Source: Amblyomma americanum
Taxonomy: Eukaryota; Arthropoda; Arachnida; Ixodida; Ixodidae
NCBI RefSeq assembly: GCF_052857255.1
Contig: NC_135502.1
Coordinates: 151,713,311 to 151,777,310 of the forward strand
DNA: 64,000 nucleotides
Direction: 5' to 3'
Shown here: positions 19,380-29,258 of the stretch, one piece after another
How positions within the stretch are numbered: position 1 is the stretch's first letter
Layout of the letters: each line of letters starts with the position of its first letter
The notes under the pieces: generated by a model
Told to the model about the DNA's origin: nothing
Seen by the model: only the letters and a program-made list of their open reading frames with translations
Databases searched by the model: none
Program-made: the position numbers and the translations under genes

Positions 19380-22211
19380 TTATGTGAGGTGAATTTTTAT
19401 TTTCTCGCGGAATGTTTTGTGATCAGTGCATGCAGCGATGTCGTTAGGCAGTGAATTCCATAGTGCTATTGCGTTGGGGAAAAATGAGTTGTTGTAAGCT
19501 GACGTGTGGCCGCTGATGCGTGCTATCGGGTTACCGTGACTAAGCCGGGAGGACGTTCGTAGTGGGGCGGTTAATAGAGCGTGCCGTGATCTTGTGTTAT
19601 GATAAAATGTATGAAGTAAGCATAGGCGGGAAACGACGCGGCGTGATTCCAGTGTTGAGAGACGGAGGGACTGCTTGAGGGCGGTGACACTGGCTTCTCT
19701 TGAGTAACATGAAGTGATGAACCGAGCTGCACGATTTTGAATTGATTCCAATTCGATGGTGAGATACGATTGCCATGGGTGCCAGATGGATGATGCATAC
19801 TCTAATTTTGGCCGCACAAATGTTTCATACGCGAGTTGTTTTATGTTAGGGGATGCAGATTTCAGATTCCTTCTCAGGTAGCCAAGTGTGCGTGAAGTGT
19901 CGGAGCAAATGGTTCTAATGTGGGTGACCCAAGAAAGTGTTGATGTGAGATGTACACCTAGATATTTGTAAGATTTTGCAACGGTTATAGGGACTGATGA
20001 AATACTGTAAGTGTGATTCGTCAAGGTGTGTTTGTGAGTGAAGGACAACGATTTGCACTTAGTAAGATTTAAAGGCATCTGCCACTTTTCACACCATGAT
20101 GCAATAACGTCAAGGTCCAGTTGCAAAGTGAGGTTATCGGTTGGGTTACTTATTGCATTATAGATGACACAATCGTCCGCAAAGAGTCGCAATTTGCATT
20201 GAATATTAGAGGGAAGGTCGTTGATGTATATTAAGAAGAGTAATGGTGATAACCCGGCCCCTTGAGGGACACCAGATGTTACATCTGTTAAGGGTGACTG
20301 GATGTTATTGGCGGATGTGAACTGCGAGCGTCCTTTTAGAAAATGTTCGAGCCAGCATATCAGATTAGCAGGAATTCCCAGGAACGAAAGTTTCGCAAGC
20401 AGATGGTTGTGAGGTACGCGATCAAATGCCTTCGAGAAGTCTAAGAAGATTGCATCTATTTGGAGGTTATCGTCTATGGCCTTAAGGATGTCTTGGGTGA
20501 ACTCTGCCAGCTGGGTTTCGCATGAAAATGATTTCCTGAAGCCATGTTGATGAGGATAAAAGAAATTTATTGAATCAAGGTGAGACATTAAGCTTGATGA
20601 TATAATGTGCTCTAGGAGTTTAGAAGATATGCTAGTAAGGGATATTGGACGATAGTTAGCTGGGCATGCGCGATCACCTGTTTTGAAAATGGGAACAATT
20701 TGGGCTATCTTCCAATCGTCAGGAATGTTTCCGGTGTCTAAAGATTGGGTAAATATTAGGTGAAGTATCTGGCTTGATAATGATAGAGTGTTTTTAAGTA
20801 GTTTACTGTTTATTTGGTCACATCCTGCAGATGATGACAGCTTGAGTGAACTGATTAATTTGGAGATTCCTTCGGGGCTAATTTGAATTTCCGGCATTTC
20901 TTTTTGACTATTGGTTTGCAAAACGTTGGGTGTAGAATTGCTGACAGGCGAAAACACAGATGAGAAGTAGTCATTTAAAAGTTTTGCGCATTGATTAGTA
21001 TCAGCTGGTTCGCCATCAGGTCCTACAAGATCGAACCGATTAGATTTATGTTTAGGGGAGAGGATACGCCAGAATTTGGTGGGATTTGTTTTGAGAATGG
21101 ATAGCAAGTCAACAGAGAAAAATTTATCTTTCGCAGCACTCAATTCATTTAAATATTTACTCGCGCAGGCGTGGTATCTTTCCCATGCTTCTTGTTTTTG
21201 GCTTAGTTTAGCGGAACGATAAAGCCGTTTTTTCCTACTAAGAAGGTGCTTCAAGTTTTTGTTAAACCAAATATTGTTGGAATCCGATTTGACGACAATG
21301 GTTGGGATGTACTTATTTTTTAGTCGCAACATTGTTGACTTGTAACTTTCCCAGTTTTCGTGAACTGTGTTGGTTAGATAAGAACCTAGGAAGTCGGTGA
21401 AAAAGAATGAAAGTTCCTTATTTATGGAATCGAAATTACCTCGCTTATAGTCAGTGATTAATTTTTTCGTAGGTGATCGCCTGTTGGAATGTAATGACGT
21501 GCAAATGTGCAGAAACATGTGATCGCTGAGGCCCGGAAGCAGAGTTACACTGTGAATGTTGTCTGGGCAAGATGTCAGTAACAGGTCAAGAGTGTGAGTA
21601 CCTCTTGTGGGGTGTGTGATGGTTTGATGCAGGTTGAAGTCTAGTGTTAAATCAAGAAATTGTTTCGATTCTTTGGAAGGTGAATGACTAGATACAGAGA
21701 GGGAAGCCCAGTTTATATGTGGATAGTTAAAATCACCGAACAGAAAGATGTTCGAATTCAAATATGTGTTTTTAATCGTCGTTAATGCGTCATGAAGGGA
21801 GTCACAGAAGGATGAATCGCTGTCTGGTGGCCTGTAGCAAATGCCCAATATTTCTTTCAATCCGAAGTTGTGCACGCATACCCAGGTTAGTTCTAGTTTG
21901 GTGTCGTGACAGATGAGTGATGATGATAGGGTGTTTCGGATGGCGATAAGCACTCCTCCGCCCCTCCGTCCGCGCCGATCACGACGATAAAGAACGTAGT
22001 TCCCGTTTGAAGGGAGGATTTCAGTATCTTTCACGCCTTCGTGTAGCCACGTTTCTGTTAGTAGGACAATGTCAGCACCAGTGTCGTCGATAAGGCTGTG
22101 CAGTTTATCTCGCTTTGGTAAAATGCTCCGTATGTTAGTGAGGACGATATTGAGATGCTTGGAACGTGAAGGGTGGGGGCGATTTGGTGGCGTAGCATGT
22201 TTTGCGGGGTG
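19380..22211 (-). CDS. Element C ORF2: APE endonuclease-reverse transcriptase
   Basis: The frame is uninterrupted for 943 codons from the codon after the ORF1 stop to the terminal TAA. Endonuclease residues are N26 (TNIRSILPKRDKL), E53 (TETWLHEG), ICYRPPDS, GDFN at 159-162 and SDH at 229-231. Reverse-transcriptase motifs follow: LKLSSSAGCDQIN, NYRPISLTSI, QHGFRKSFSCETQ, LDFSKAFDRVPH, GVPQGAGLSPLLFLIYIND and the catalytic FADD at 677-680, then YLGVHL and the C-terminal NSFFPNAIALWNSLP region. The protein nicks target DNA and primes reverse transcription there. No ATG exists before the endonuclease core, and the frame continues that of ORF1 across one UGA. I therefore list the whole post-stop frame and cannot give a normal start. 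GAGLSP in place of the common GSVLGP is a variant worth noting. Confidence 0.93.
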   Translation of the reverse strand, partial: HPAKHATPPNRPHPSRSKHLNIVLTNIRSILPKRDKLHSLIDDTGADIVLLTETWLHEGVKDTEILPSNGNYVLYRRDRRGRRGGGVLIAIRNTLSSSLICHDTKLELTWVCVHNFGLKEILGICYRPPDSDSSFCDSLHDALTTIKNTYLNSNIFLFGDFNYPHINWASLSVSSHSPSKESKQFLDLTLDFNLHQTITHPTRGTHTLDLLLTSCPDNIHSVTLLPGLSDHMFLHICTSLHSNRRSPTKKLITDYKRGNFDSINKELSFFFTDFLGSYLTNTVHENWESYKSTMLRLKNKYIPTIVVKSDSNNIWFNKNLKHLLSRKKRLYRSAKLSQKQEAWERYHACASKYLNELSAAKDKFFSVDLLSILKTNPTKFWRILSPKHKSNRFDLVGPDGEPADTNQCAKLLNDYFSSVFSPVSNSTPNVLQTNSQKEMPEIQISPEGISKLISSLKLSSSAGCDQINSKLLKNTLSLSSQILHLIFTQSLDTGNIPDDWKIAQIVPIFKTGDRACPANYRPISLTSISSKLLEHIISSSLMSHLDSINFFYPHQHGFRKSFSCETQLAEFTQDILKAIDDNLQIDAIFLDFSKAFDRVPHNHLLAKLSFLGIPANLICWLEHFLKGRSQFTSANNIQSPLTDVTSGVPQGAGLSPLLFLIYINDLPSNIQCKLRLFADDCVIYNAISNPTDNLTLQLDLDVIASWCEKWQMPLNLTKCKSLSFTHKHTLTNHTYSISSVPITVAKSYKYLGVHLTSTLSWVTHIRTICSDTSRTLGYLRRNLKSASPNIKQLAYETFVRPKLEYASSIWHPWQSYLTIELESIQNRAARFITSCYSREASVTALKQSLRLSTLESRRVVSRLCLLHTFYHNTRSRHALLTAPLRTSSRLSHGNPIARISGHTSAYNNSFFPNAIALWNSLPNDIAACTDHKTFREKIKIHLT

Positions 22212-23162
22212 TCAATCGGTGCTTTGTGATGGTTTGTAGGAGAGGTGCTCGGATTGAGCACGACCAGCTGGCTGTTTTGCAGACTCAATTACGCTATCAG
22301 ACACAGGGTCGTACACATAGCATTTATGCCCTACATGAAGCTTGTCAACGTTAAGCTTGAATGCGCATTTTTTAGGCCGAATAAACTGTATCAATTTAGA
22401 GCGAGCGAGACGTGTGGCAAAAGCAAAATCTTCTCTGATGGCGTAACTTGTATCTTTCAGTTTGGGACCGCAGGCTAGGATGGTGTCTTTGGTTTTAAAG
22501 TGTGCTAATTTAACAATGATAGGACGTTTTTTTTCAGCATTAAATTTACCTAAACGGTGGGCACGCTCGATGCTGGTGGGGTCTATCTCGATGTCAAGTT
22601 CATTCGAACAGAATGACAAGACTTGTGTTTCAGATTCTGCCCAGGATTCATTTTCAGTGTCTTCAAGGCCTAGGAAGAGCAAATTGTTTCGTCGCATTCG
22701 ATTACTGGTATCAATACTTGCGGCCTTTAAGACTGCTATTTCATGTTTAAGTTCGCCTGTTTCGTTCAGGTTGGTGTGTATGCTCAGGTTCTGTTGGGAT
22801 GTTTCCAGCGCAAGCACGCGGTTTGTTAGTGAGGATATTAACTTTTCATGGGTTATTTGGGTAGTACGTAGCTGTTTCAGCTCAGTACTGAAGGCTGCGT
22901 GTTGTTCCTCTAGGCGCTGCAGAGCGTCCAGGATAGCTTTATCATCCTTCTTGGGAGGGCCTGGGTTAAGTTCCACATCACCTGACAGCAAGAGCAATAA
23001 TCGCGACAACATTCCAAGCTCCAGCATATCACAACTAAGACGCATAACACCACGCCAGTCGACAAAATTGGGGCACGACACCGCGACAAGGCAGCGGTTG
23101 CTACTTCGGTATTCTTTACAAGGTAAGTAACCAACCTGGAACAGGAGGATGGCCGTAAACAT
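22212..23162 (-). CDS. Element C ORF1: 2A leader, coiled coil, RRM-like RNA-binding protein
   Basis: Counting from the ATG at 23162, the protein has 316 residues. A leader with hydrophobic stretches (residues 1-10 and 51-60) ends in the 2A-like motif GDVELNPGP at 61-69. A charged heptad-like region from about 75 to 150 is a likely coiled coil. An RRM-like start RRNNLLFLGLED (158-169) leads to RAHRLGKFNAEKKRPIIVKL, and a C-terminal domain runs to about 285. This matches L1-type ORF1 RNA chaperones. The frame is also open upstream through two 99-codon repeats, so starts at 23459 or 23756 would give 415 or 514 residues; ATGs at 23012 or 23030 are alternatives nearer the 2A. It ends in TGA (22212-22214), and ORF2 follows in the same frame. 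Confidence 0.88.
   Translation of the reverse strand: MFTAILLFQVGYLPCKEYRSSNRCLVAVSCPNFVDWRGVMRLSCDMLELGMLSRLLLLLSGDVELNPGPPKKDDKAILDALQRLEEQHAAFSTELKQLRTTQITHEKLISSLTNRVLALETSQQNLSIHTNLNETGELKHEIAVLKAASIDTSNRMRRNNLLFLGLEDTENESWAESETQVLSFCSNELDIEIDPTSIERAHRLGKFNAEKKRPIIVKLAHFKTKDTILACGPKLKDTSYAIREDFAFATRLARSKLIQFIRPKKCAFKLNVDKLHVGHKCYVYDPVSDSVIESAKQPAGRAQSEHLSYKPSQSTD
22953..23012 (-). other. 2A-like ribosome-skipping motif in element C
   Basis: Codons read MLSRLLLLLSGDVELNPGPP, matching the 2A consensus with the skip between G68 and P69 of ORF1. The preceding residues are Leu-rich, as in B (MLLSLLVSGDIEENPGP). In other 2A-bearing non-LTR elements the short upstream product has been proposed to act as a signal sequence. 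The same is likely here but is inference. Confidence 0.88.
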
Positions 23163-23780
23163 GGTGCAGCGAACGGTGTCGGGCCCCAAGTGGCTGGCGC
23201 AGCCACTTTGCTTAAGTAGTGCCCGATCCGGTCTTGTGACTGGTGACGTTGGCGATGCGGTACGTTGCCAGGCGAAGTGCTGTATTCGGGCTGGATTTGA
23301 GTTCGCGGCGACTGGAGGGGGTTCTAGCCAAGGCGGGTTCCACTTTTTAGCTCCACTCAGGGTGAAGGCGGTAGTTGAAGGCTGGTAATCCGAGGATGGG
23401 CACGCACTGGAAGGCAGCCAGCACGTCAGCATCTGGAACAGGAGGATGGCCGTAAACATGGTGCAGCGAACGGTGTCGGGCCCCAAGTGGCTGGCGCAGC
23501 CACTTTGCTTAAGTAGTGCCCGATCCGGTCTTGTGACTGGTGACGTTGGCGATGCGGTACGTTGCCAGGCGAAGTGCTGTATTCGGGCTGGATTTGAGTT
23601 CGCGGCGACTGGAGGGGGTTCTAGCCAAGGCGGGTTCCACTTTTTAGCTCCACTCAGGGTGAAGGCGGTAGTTGAAGGCTGGTAATCCGAGGATGGGCAC
23701 GCACTGGAAGGCAGCCAGCACGTCAGCATCTGGAACAGGAGGATGGCCGTAAACATGGTGCAGCGAACGGTGTCGGGCCC
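23136..23780 (-). promoter_or_regulatory. Tandem 5' units of element C (297-bp period, 2.2 copies)
   Basis: Units 23136-23432 and 23433-23729 appear identical, and a 51-bp partial unit reaches the element's 5' end at 23780. On the element strand each unit starts near GGGCCCGACACCG, carries ATGTTTACGGCCATC and ends CTCCTGTTCCAG. The period is 99 codons, so the ORF1 frame stays open through all units (MFTAILLFQ recurs three times). By analogy with monomeric 5' ends of some LINEs these may be promoter units. The half site ACGTCA occurs in each. The open frame could also mean that the repeated leader is translated. Confidence 0.72.
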
Positions 23781-24356
23781 CCAAGAAAATCTACGGTGAT
23801 CGCATCACGTATGTGACATTAAACGTAGCATAGCACAATTAATTGGTATGCTCAATAAGCATCGCACGCTGTTACCTTTAAAACTTAAACGTCAGTTATA
23901 CTTTTTACTATTCATTCTAGATTACACTATAGTCTTACTTAACTGGGGCGTCACTTCTAGGGCTAACTTGGAAACTCTATTCCGAATGCAGAAAAAGTGT
24001 CTTCGTGTTATTCATAACCTCTCGATGTACGAACATACCTCGAGTACTTTCACCAGGAGAATATTTTGAGTGTCTCTAATCTATATAAACAAAAGTTATC
24101 CGAAAAAGCATTTTTAGAAATCATAAGTAATCGTGATAACTTTTGTTCTATATATAATAATACCACAACTAACTGCACCTTAAGAGCTAGAAACTTTATT
24201 AAGGTTAAAACTAGAACAAACTACGGCAATCAGCTTTTACAGTGGCATGTTCCTAATTTACATAATAGTGAGCATGCTTTATTTGATATTATGCAAGATT
24301 TCTCAACCATTTCAATATTCAAAAAGAAATCGAAACTATATTATTCCAATAATTGA
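23781..24356 (+). pseudogene. A3 ORF2, 3' part after the C insertion
   Basis: This continues the reverse-transcriptase C-terminal region of A3. Frames 23848-24069 (LFRMQKKCLRVIHNLS) and 24066-24356 (LYKQKLSEKAFLEI to YYSNN) are separated by a frameshift in CATACCTCGAGTACTTTC, where A1, A4 and A6 read CATACCTCTGAG. The same frameshift is present in A2, A5, A7 and A8. An extra TGA from CTACGGTGATCG (TGGACG in A1) lies near 23801. Confidence 0.88.
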
Positions 24357-24619
24357 CTTTTGGCCTTTCTGAATCTTTATTTCTTCATTTGCATATTTAC
24401 ACCTATTAAGTTGCATTGACTTATTGTATGTATATTTGTCTCAATTGTATATATAAGTACGTTTATGTGTGTATTATGTGTATACACTTTTTTTTGTGCA
24501 CTGTTGTCTGCTGTCTCGTGGCGCCAGGGGCCTAGACAGGTGGGTATAGTCTCGCCTCTTGCTCCGGCGCCATGACAATCTTTTATTGTCAGAATTATAA
24601 TAAACTTCATACTTGAAAC

Positions 24620-25864
24620 ATCGCTCAGTGTGCCCCCCTGGCCAGTGCCAAAGAACGAAACGTGACTCGATTTAAAGCAGTGTGACATCAATGTTACAGC
24701 AGCTACCGATGTTACGCTGGGGGCAGTGAACAATGGTTGATTGTTTCCACACGTGCTGATGCCGTGTTGCTCGATGTTAATTGTTCGGAAGCCGTGTTGC
24801 TCGATGTTCCTTGTAGCGCCGTAAATCCAAGTATTACCATAATTCAGCGTTTTCAGGTCGCTCTCTTAAATGCAGGTGTTCACTCGGGCAATGCAGTCTG
24901 GTAGAACAAAGCCAAGAGCCTGAACCAAAAAGATGAAATGGTTCCTTAACATCACCTCGCTCAGGGTGCCACCATGCCCAGTTCCAAAGAACGAAACGTG
25001 ACACTGATTTAAAGCAGTGTGACGGCAATGTTGCAGCATCTGCCGATGTTAAGCTGGGCGCCGTGAACAGAGGTGAATCGGTTCCACAGTTGCTGATACC
25101 CTGTTGCTCGATGTTTCTTGTAGCGTCGTAAGTCTCGGTATTACAGTAATTCAGCGTTTTCAGGTCGCTGTCGTAAATGCAGGTGTTCACTCCAGAAATG
25201 CAGCCTGGTAGAACGAAGCCAAGAACCTGAACCAAAAAGTCGAAATTGTTCCTCAACATTACCTCGCTCAGGGTGCCACCATGCCCAGTGCCAAATAAAA
25301 AAACGTGACTCGATTTAAAGCAGTGTGACGTCAATGTTGCAGCAGCTGCGGTTGTTACGCTGAGGGCAGTGAACAATTGTGGATCTGTGCCACACGTGCT
25401 GATGCCGTGTTGCTATATGTTCCTTCCAGCGTCGTAACTCTTGGTATCATAGTAATTCAGCGTTTTCGGGTCACTGTCTGAAATCCAGGTGTTCTCTGGA
25501 GCAATCTAGCCTGGTAGAACGAAGCCAAGAACCTGAACCCAAAAGACGAAATGGTTCCTCAACATCACCTCGCTCAGGGTGTCACCATGCCTAGTGCCTA
25601 ATAACGAAACTCGACTCGATTTAAAGCAGTGGTACGACAATGTTGCAGCAGCTGCCGATGATACGCTGGTGGCCGTTAACCGTGGGGATCGGTTCCACAG
25701 TTGGTGATGCCACGTTGCTCGATGTTTCTTGTAGCGTCCTAACTCTCGGTATTACAGTAATTCAGCGTTTTCAGGTCACTCTGGTAAATGCAGGTGTTCA
25801 CTCGAGCAATGCAGCCTGGTAGAACGAAGCCAAGAACCTGAACCAAAAAGACGAAATGGTTCAT
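24620..25864 (+). repeat. Satellite array S4, about 4 monomers
   Basis: Short satellite spacer between A3 and A4, matched by S6 (36947-38192) between A5 and A6. The first monomer has the 30-bp duplication. No gene seen. Confidence 0.92.
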
Positions 25865-28800
25865 CAACAAAGCAGCAGACTTGCGAATCTTCGATAATCT
25901 AACTGCGATGAACAAAAGGCTTTTATGGCTAGCGCAAACGAAGGGAAAGGAAATGAAGTACTGCTTCGCGTGGCAAAAGAATGGCCATGTTTTTGCACGA
26001 AAGAATAAAGGCGACAGTGTCATTCGAATCAGCAGTGAAAGTTACTCGCGAACTTGGTTTAATGTTAGCGCTTCAGGCATTGTTTGATAAATTTTATTTT
26101 CTTCCGCATGGCGGTTTCATGTTCGAAGTCTTATCTTGATTTCGTTTTTTTCGTGATTTTGCTTCTGAGAAGAGTAGGCACTCGAAGTTCTTTTCCTTTT
26201 ATCACTTAAACGCGCAGAGTATACGGAACAAAGAGGACCAATTAAACACATTCTTCATGTCCTTAGGCTTTGAGTTTGATATTTTGGCCTTTACGGAAAC
26301 TTGCTACAATACCACTGAAGATGTAATCCACATCAATGGTTACAAATCTGAATGCCTGAGCAGGTGTAGTAAAAAAGGAGGTGGGGTTGCTTTATACATA
26401 AAAAGCGCTGTTCATTATGAAGTAATGGCTGAACACTGTGCTATGTTGTCCGACTACGAAATTCTTTTTGTCAGATGCAGAACTTTCGTAATTGGCGTTG
26501 TTTCTAGGCCTCCCGGTGGGCCTCTGGTTGAATTTTTCCGTCGATTTGAAACATTGCTTGATTCTCTGTCGTCACTGAAAACGCCTGTGGTAATTTTGGG
26601 TGACTTTAACATTGATTTGTTGCAACCAGCTAACACATCAGTTAATGAATATGTCGACCTGTTATCGATGTATGGCTTTTCAAACAATATTGCTCGGCCT
26701 ACTCGCGTCTCTGCATCCAGTGAAGCCTTGATTGATTTGTGTCTGACTAATCATGATGAAAGTGACGTGAAAGCGGGAGTGCTTGTAAGTGAGATTAGTG
26801 ATCATTTACCTTTGTTCTGCTTCATTCCTAAGCGCACCTTTCCACAGGTTACCATAGAACACTCGACAAAAACTACGCGGGTGATAACTAATCGCGCGAT
26901 AGATAATTTCCGTCAATATATTGCATCTGTAAACTAGTATGAAATTTTAGATAAAAATAAATCTGATTCAAACCTTTTATACAACAGTTTTCTCGAGAAA
27001 ATTATTGAAATTTACGTACGTTCTTTTCCTTTGGTAACTGTTAGAAAGTTTAAGAAAGCGACGAAACCCTGGGTTACCTACGACTTAGTCAAGAGAATGA
27101 AAGCACGAGATAACCACTTCAGCAACTTCCTGAAATATAAGGACGTAGAAATTCTTAAGCAATATAAAAAGGTCAGGAACAGGCTAAATGCCGACATAAA
27201 AAAGTCACGTGTTGACTACTACGCTAACAAATTTAGGGACATTCTTTATGATCCTAAAAAAACTTGGCGCACCCTAAATGACCTATTGCGGCACACAAAA
27301 AATAGCATTCCCCAGGAATTTGCGTACGGCGATAAAGTGCTAAGCGGTAAATCCCTCGCTGAATTATTCAATCAGCAGTTCTTGTGCTTCAGCTCGTTTG
27401 ACTCGGAAGTTAGCAACAACTTTACGGACTATATTAACAACAGTTTGCAAAATACTATGTATCTTCGTCCTGTTACACCTACAGAAATAGCACACATTAT
27501 TAGCAATTTAAAGAACAGCTCTTCTTGTGGTTATGACGGTATTAAAGTAGCACCGATTAAAGCAGTCGCGGATTTATTATGCAGTGTTCTTGGTGACATA
27601 ACAAATATTGTGTCTTCTACAGGCACATTTCCGGATAACATTAAAATTGCTGGGATCGTCGTCTTGCATAAAGGTGGCGCAACTCATTGCATTACTAATT
27701 ACCGGCCGATATCCATACTTCCATTTTTTCTAAAATTATTGAAAAAGCGTTAAATTCCAGAATAACAGGACACATGCAAAAACATAACCTTATATCATCG
27801 AATCAGTATGGTTTTCAAATAGGTAAATCCACTGAATCTGCGTTACTTCAAATACGTGATAAAATTGTTGCCAATATAGAAAACCAACAATACACAATAG
27901 GCTTATTTTTAGACTTTAATAAAGCATTTGAATTAACTAAACATGACATATTTTTTTTCCAAATTACCCTTTTATGGAATTAGAGGCATTGCTTTAGACT
28001 TATTGCGTAGCTATCTATCTCACCGTTCCCGATTTGTGGAAATCAACAGCATAAAATCAGATTTAGCAGACATTAGGTACGGCGTTCCGCAGGGTTCTAT
28101 TATAGGTCCTACGAATATCCTGCTTTATATCAATGATATCTTGGAAATACCAGAAACACCTGCTATTCTGTTATATGCCGATGATACAAACCATTTTTTC
28201 TCCTCTGATAACATCTCTACTCTAATTCCTCTTATTAACAACTGGTTAGATTCCCTTTCAGCATGGTTATCAGCTAATCAGTTGAGCCTAAATGTTAAAA
28301 AAAACAAAGTATATTGTTTTTACTCCTATTAATAAGCCAGTTAATTTCGCATCTTCTTTAATATTTGAATCTCAACCACTTGAAAGGGTTTCCCAGTACA
28401 AGTTCTTGGGTGTATTCTTCCATGAAAATCTACGGTGGACGCATCACGTTAGTGCCATTAAACGTAGCATAGCACAATTAATTGTTATGCTCAATAAGCA
28501 TTGCACGGTGTTACCTTTATAACTTAAACGTCAGGTATACTTTTTACTATTCATTCTAGATTACACTATAGTCTTACTTATCTGGGGCGTCACTTCTTGG
28601 GCTAATTTGGAAACTCTATTCCGAATGCAGAAAAAGTGTCTTCGTATTATTCATAACCTCTCGATGTACGAACATACCTCTGAGTACTTTCACCAGGACA
28701 ATATTTTGAGTGCCACCAATCTATATAAACAAAAGTTATCCGAAAAAGCATTTTTAGAATTCATAAGTAATCGTGATAACTTTTTTCTATATATACTAAT

Positions 28801-29258
28801 ACCACAACTAACTACACCTTAAGAGCTAGAAACTTTATTAAGGTTAAAACTAGAACAAACTATGGCAATCAGCTTTTACATTGGCATGTTCCTAATTTAC
28901 TTAATAGTGAGCATGCTTTATTTGATATCATGCAAGATTCCTCAACCATTTCAATATTCAAAAAGAAATCGAAACTATATTTTTTCAATAATTGACTTTT
29001 GGCCTTTCTGTATCTTTATTTCTTCATTTGCATTATTTATACCTATTAAGTTGCATTGACTTATTCTATGTATAATTGTGTCTATTGTATATATAAGTAT
29101 GTATATGTGTGTATTATGTGTATACATTTTTTTGTGCACTGTTGTCTGCTGTGCTCGTGGCGCCAGGGGCCTAGTCAGGCGGGTATAGTCTCGCCTCTTG
29201 CTCCGGCGCCATGACAATTTTGTATTGTCAGAATTATAATAAACTTCAAACTTCAAAC
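25865..29258 (+). mobile_element. Family A copy A4
   Basis: It has the same 5' junction (GGTTCATCAACAAAGC) and 3' junction (CTTCAAACTTCAAAC then ATCGCTCAG) as the other copies. It is the duplicate of A6, and its 3' part is nearly identical to A1. The ORF1 tail frame (25881-26087) runs past the usual stop because one base is missing in GTTACTCGCGAAC, although the TAATG itself is kept at 26060-26064. Confidence 0.93.
26062..28995 (+). pseudogene. A4 ORF2 remnant
   Basis: The ATG at 26062 is kept, but TGA at 26137-26139 (TCTTGATTTC, CGA in A2) stops it after 25 codons; A6 has the same stop. Endonuclease is readable at 26257-26937 (AFTETCYNT with Trp-to-Cys after the catalytic Glu, GDFNID, SDHLPLF). 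The family-wide TAG follows. Linker and RT are at 27031-27753, 27774-27983 and 27943-28332, with YADD intact, and C-terminal pieces are at 28292-28522 and 28607-28822. Motif GVPQGSIIGP is intact. Several frameshifts remain, so no full protein is possible. Confidence 0.9.

Larger units (their letters stand above)
19146..23780 (-). mobile_element. Element C: nearly intact 2A-bearing non-LTR retrotransposon
   Basis: This element of 4.6 kb lies on the minus strand inside A3 and is by far the best preserved in the window: a continuous ORF1, a continuous ORF2 of 943 codons, 2.2 tandem 5' units and a 3' tail of ATGAA repeats. The two complete 5' units look identical, which with the intact frames suggests a young insertion. 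It is absent from the duplicate A5, so it arrived after the 17/12.3-kb duplication. The family is CR1/L2-like, with APE endonuclease and a coiled-coil/RRM ORF1. Whether it still moves cannot be told from one copy. Confidence 0.95.
16605..24619 (+). mobile_element. Family A copy A3, interrupted by element C
   Basis: It begins after satellite GGTTCATC with GACAAAGCAGCAGAC and ends in a CTTCATACTTGAAAC tail at 24619. Element C (19146-23780) splits it between GGTGTATT and CCAAGAAAAT. The uninterrupted relative A5 reads GTATTCTTCCAAG at 36101-36113, so C replaced three bases and made no target-site duplication. It is nearly identical to A5 otherwise. Confidence 0.93.

Noticed and set aside
22212..22290. 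A -1 frameshift between ORF1 and ORF2 of element C
   Set aside because: Codon arithmetic shows ORF2 in the same frame as ORF1 (the distance from the ORF1 stop codon to the ORF2 codon starting at 22034 is 180, divisible by three). The short frame at 22058-22288 is a shadow.
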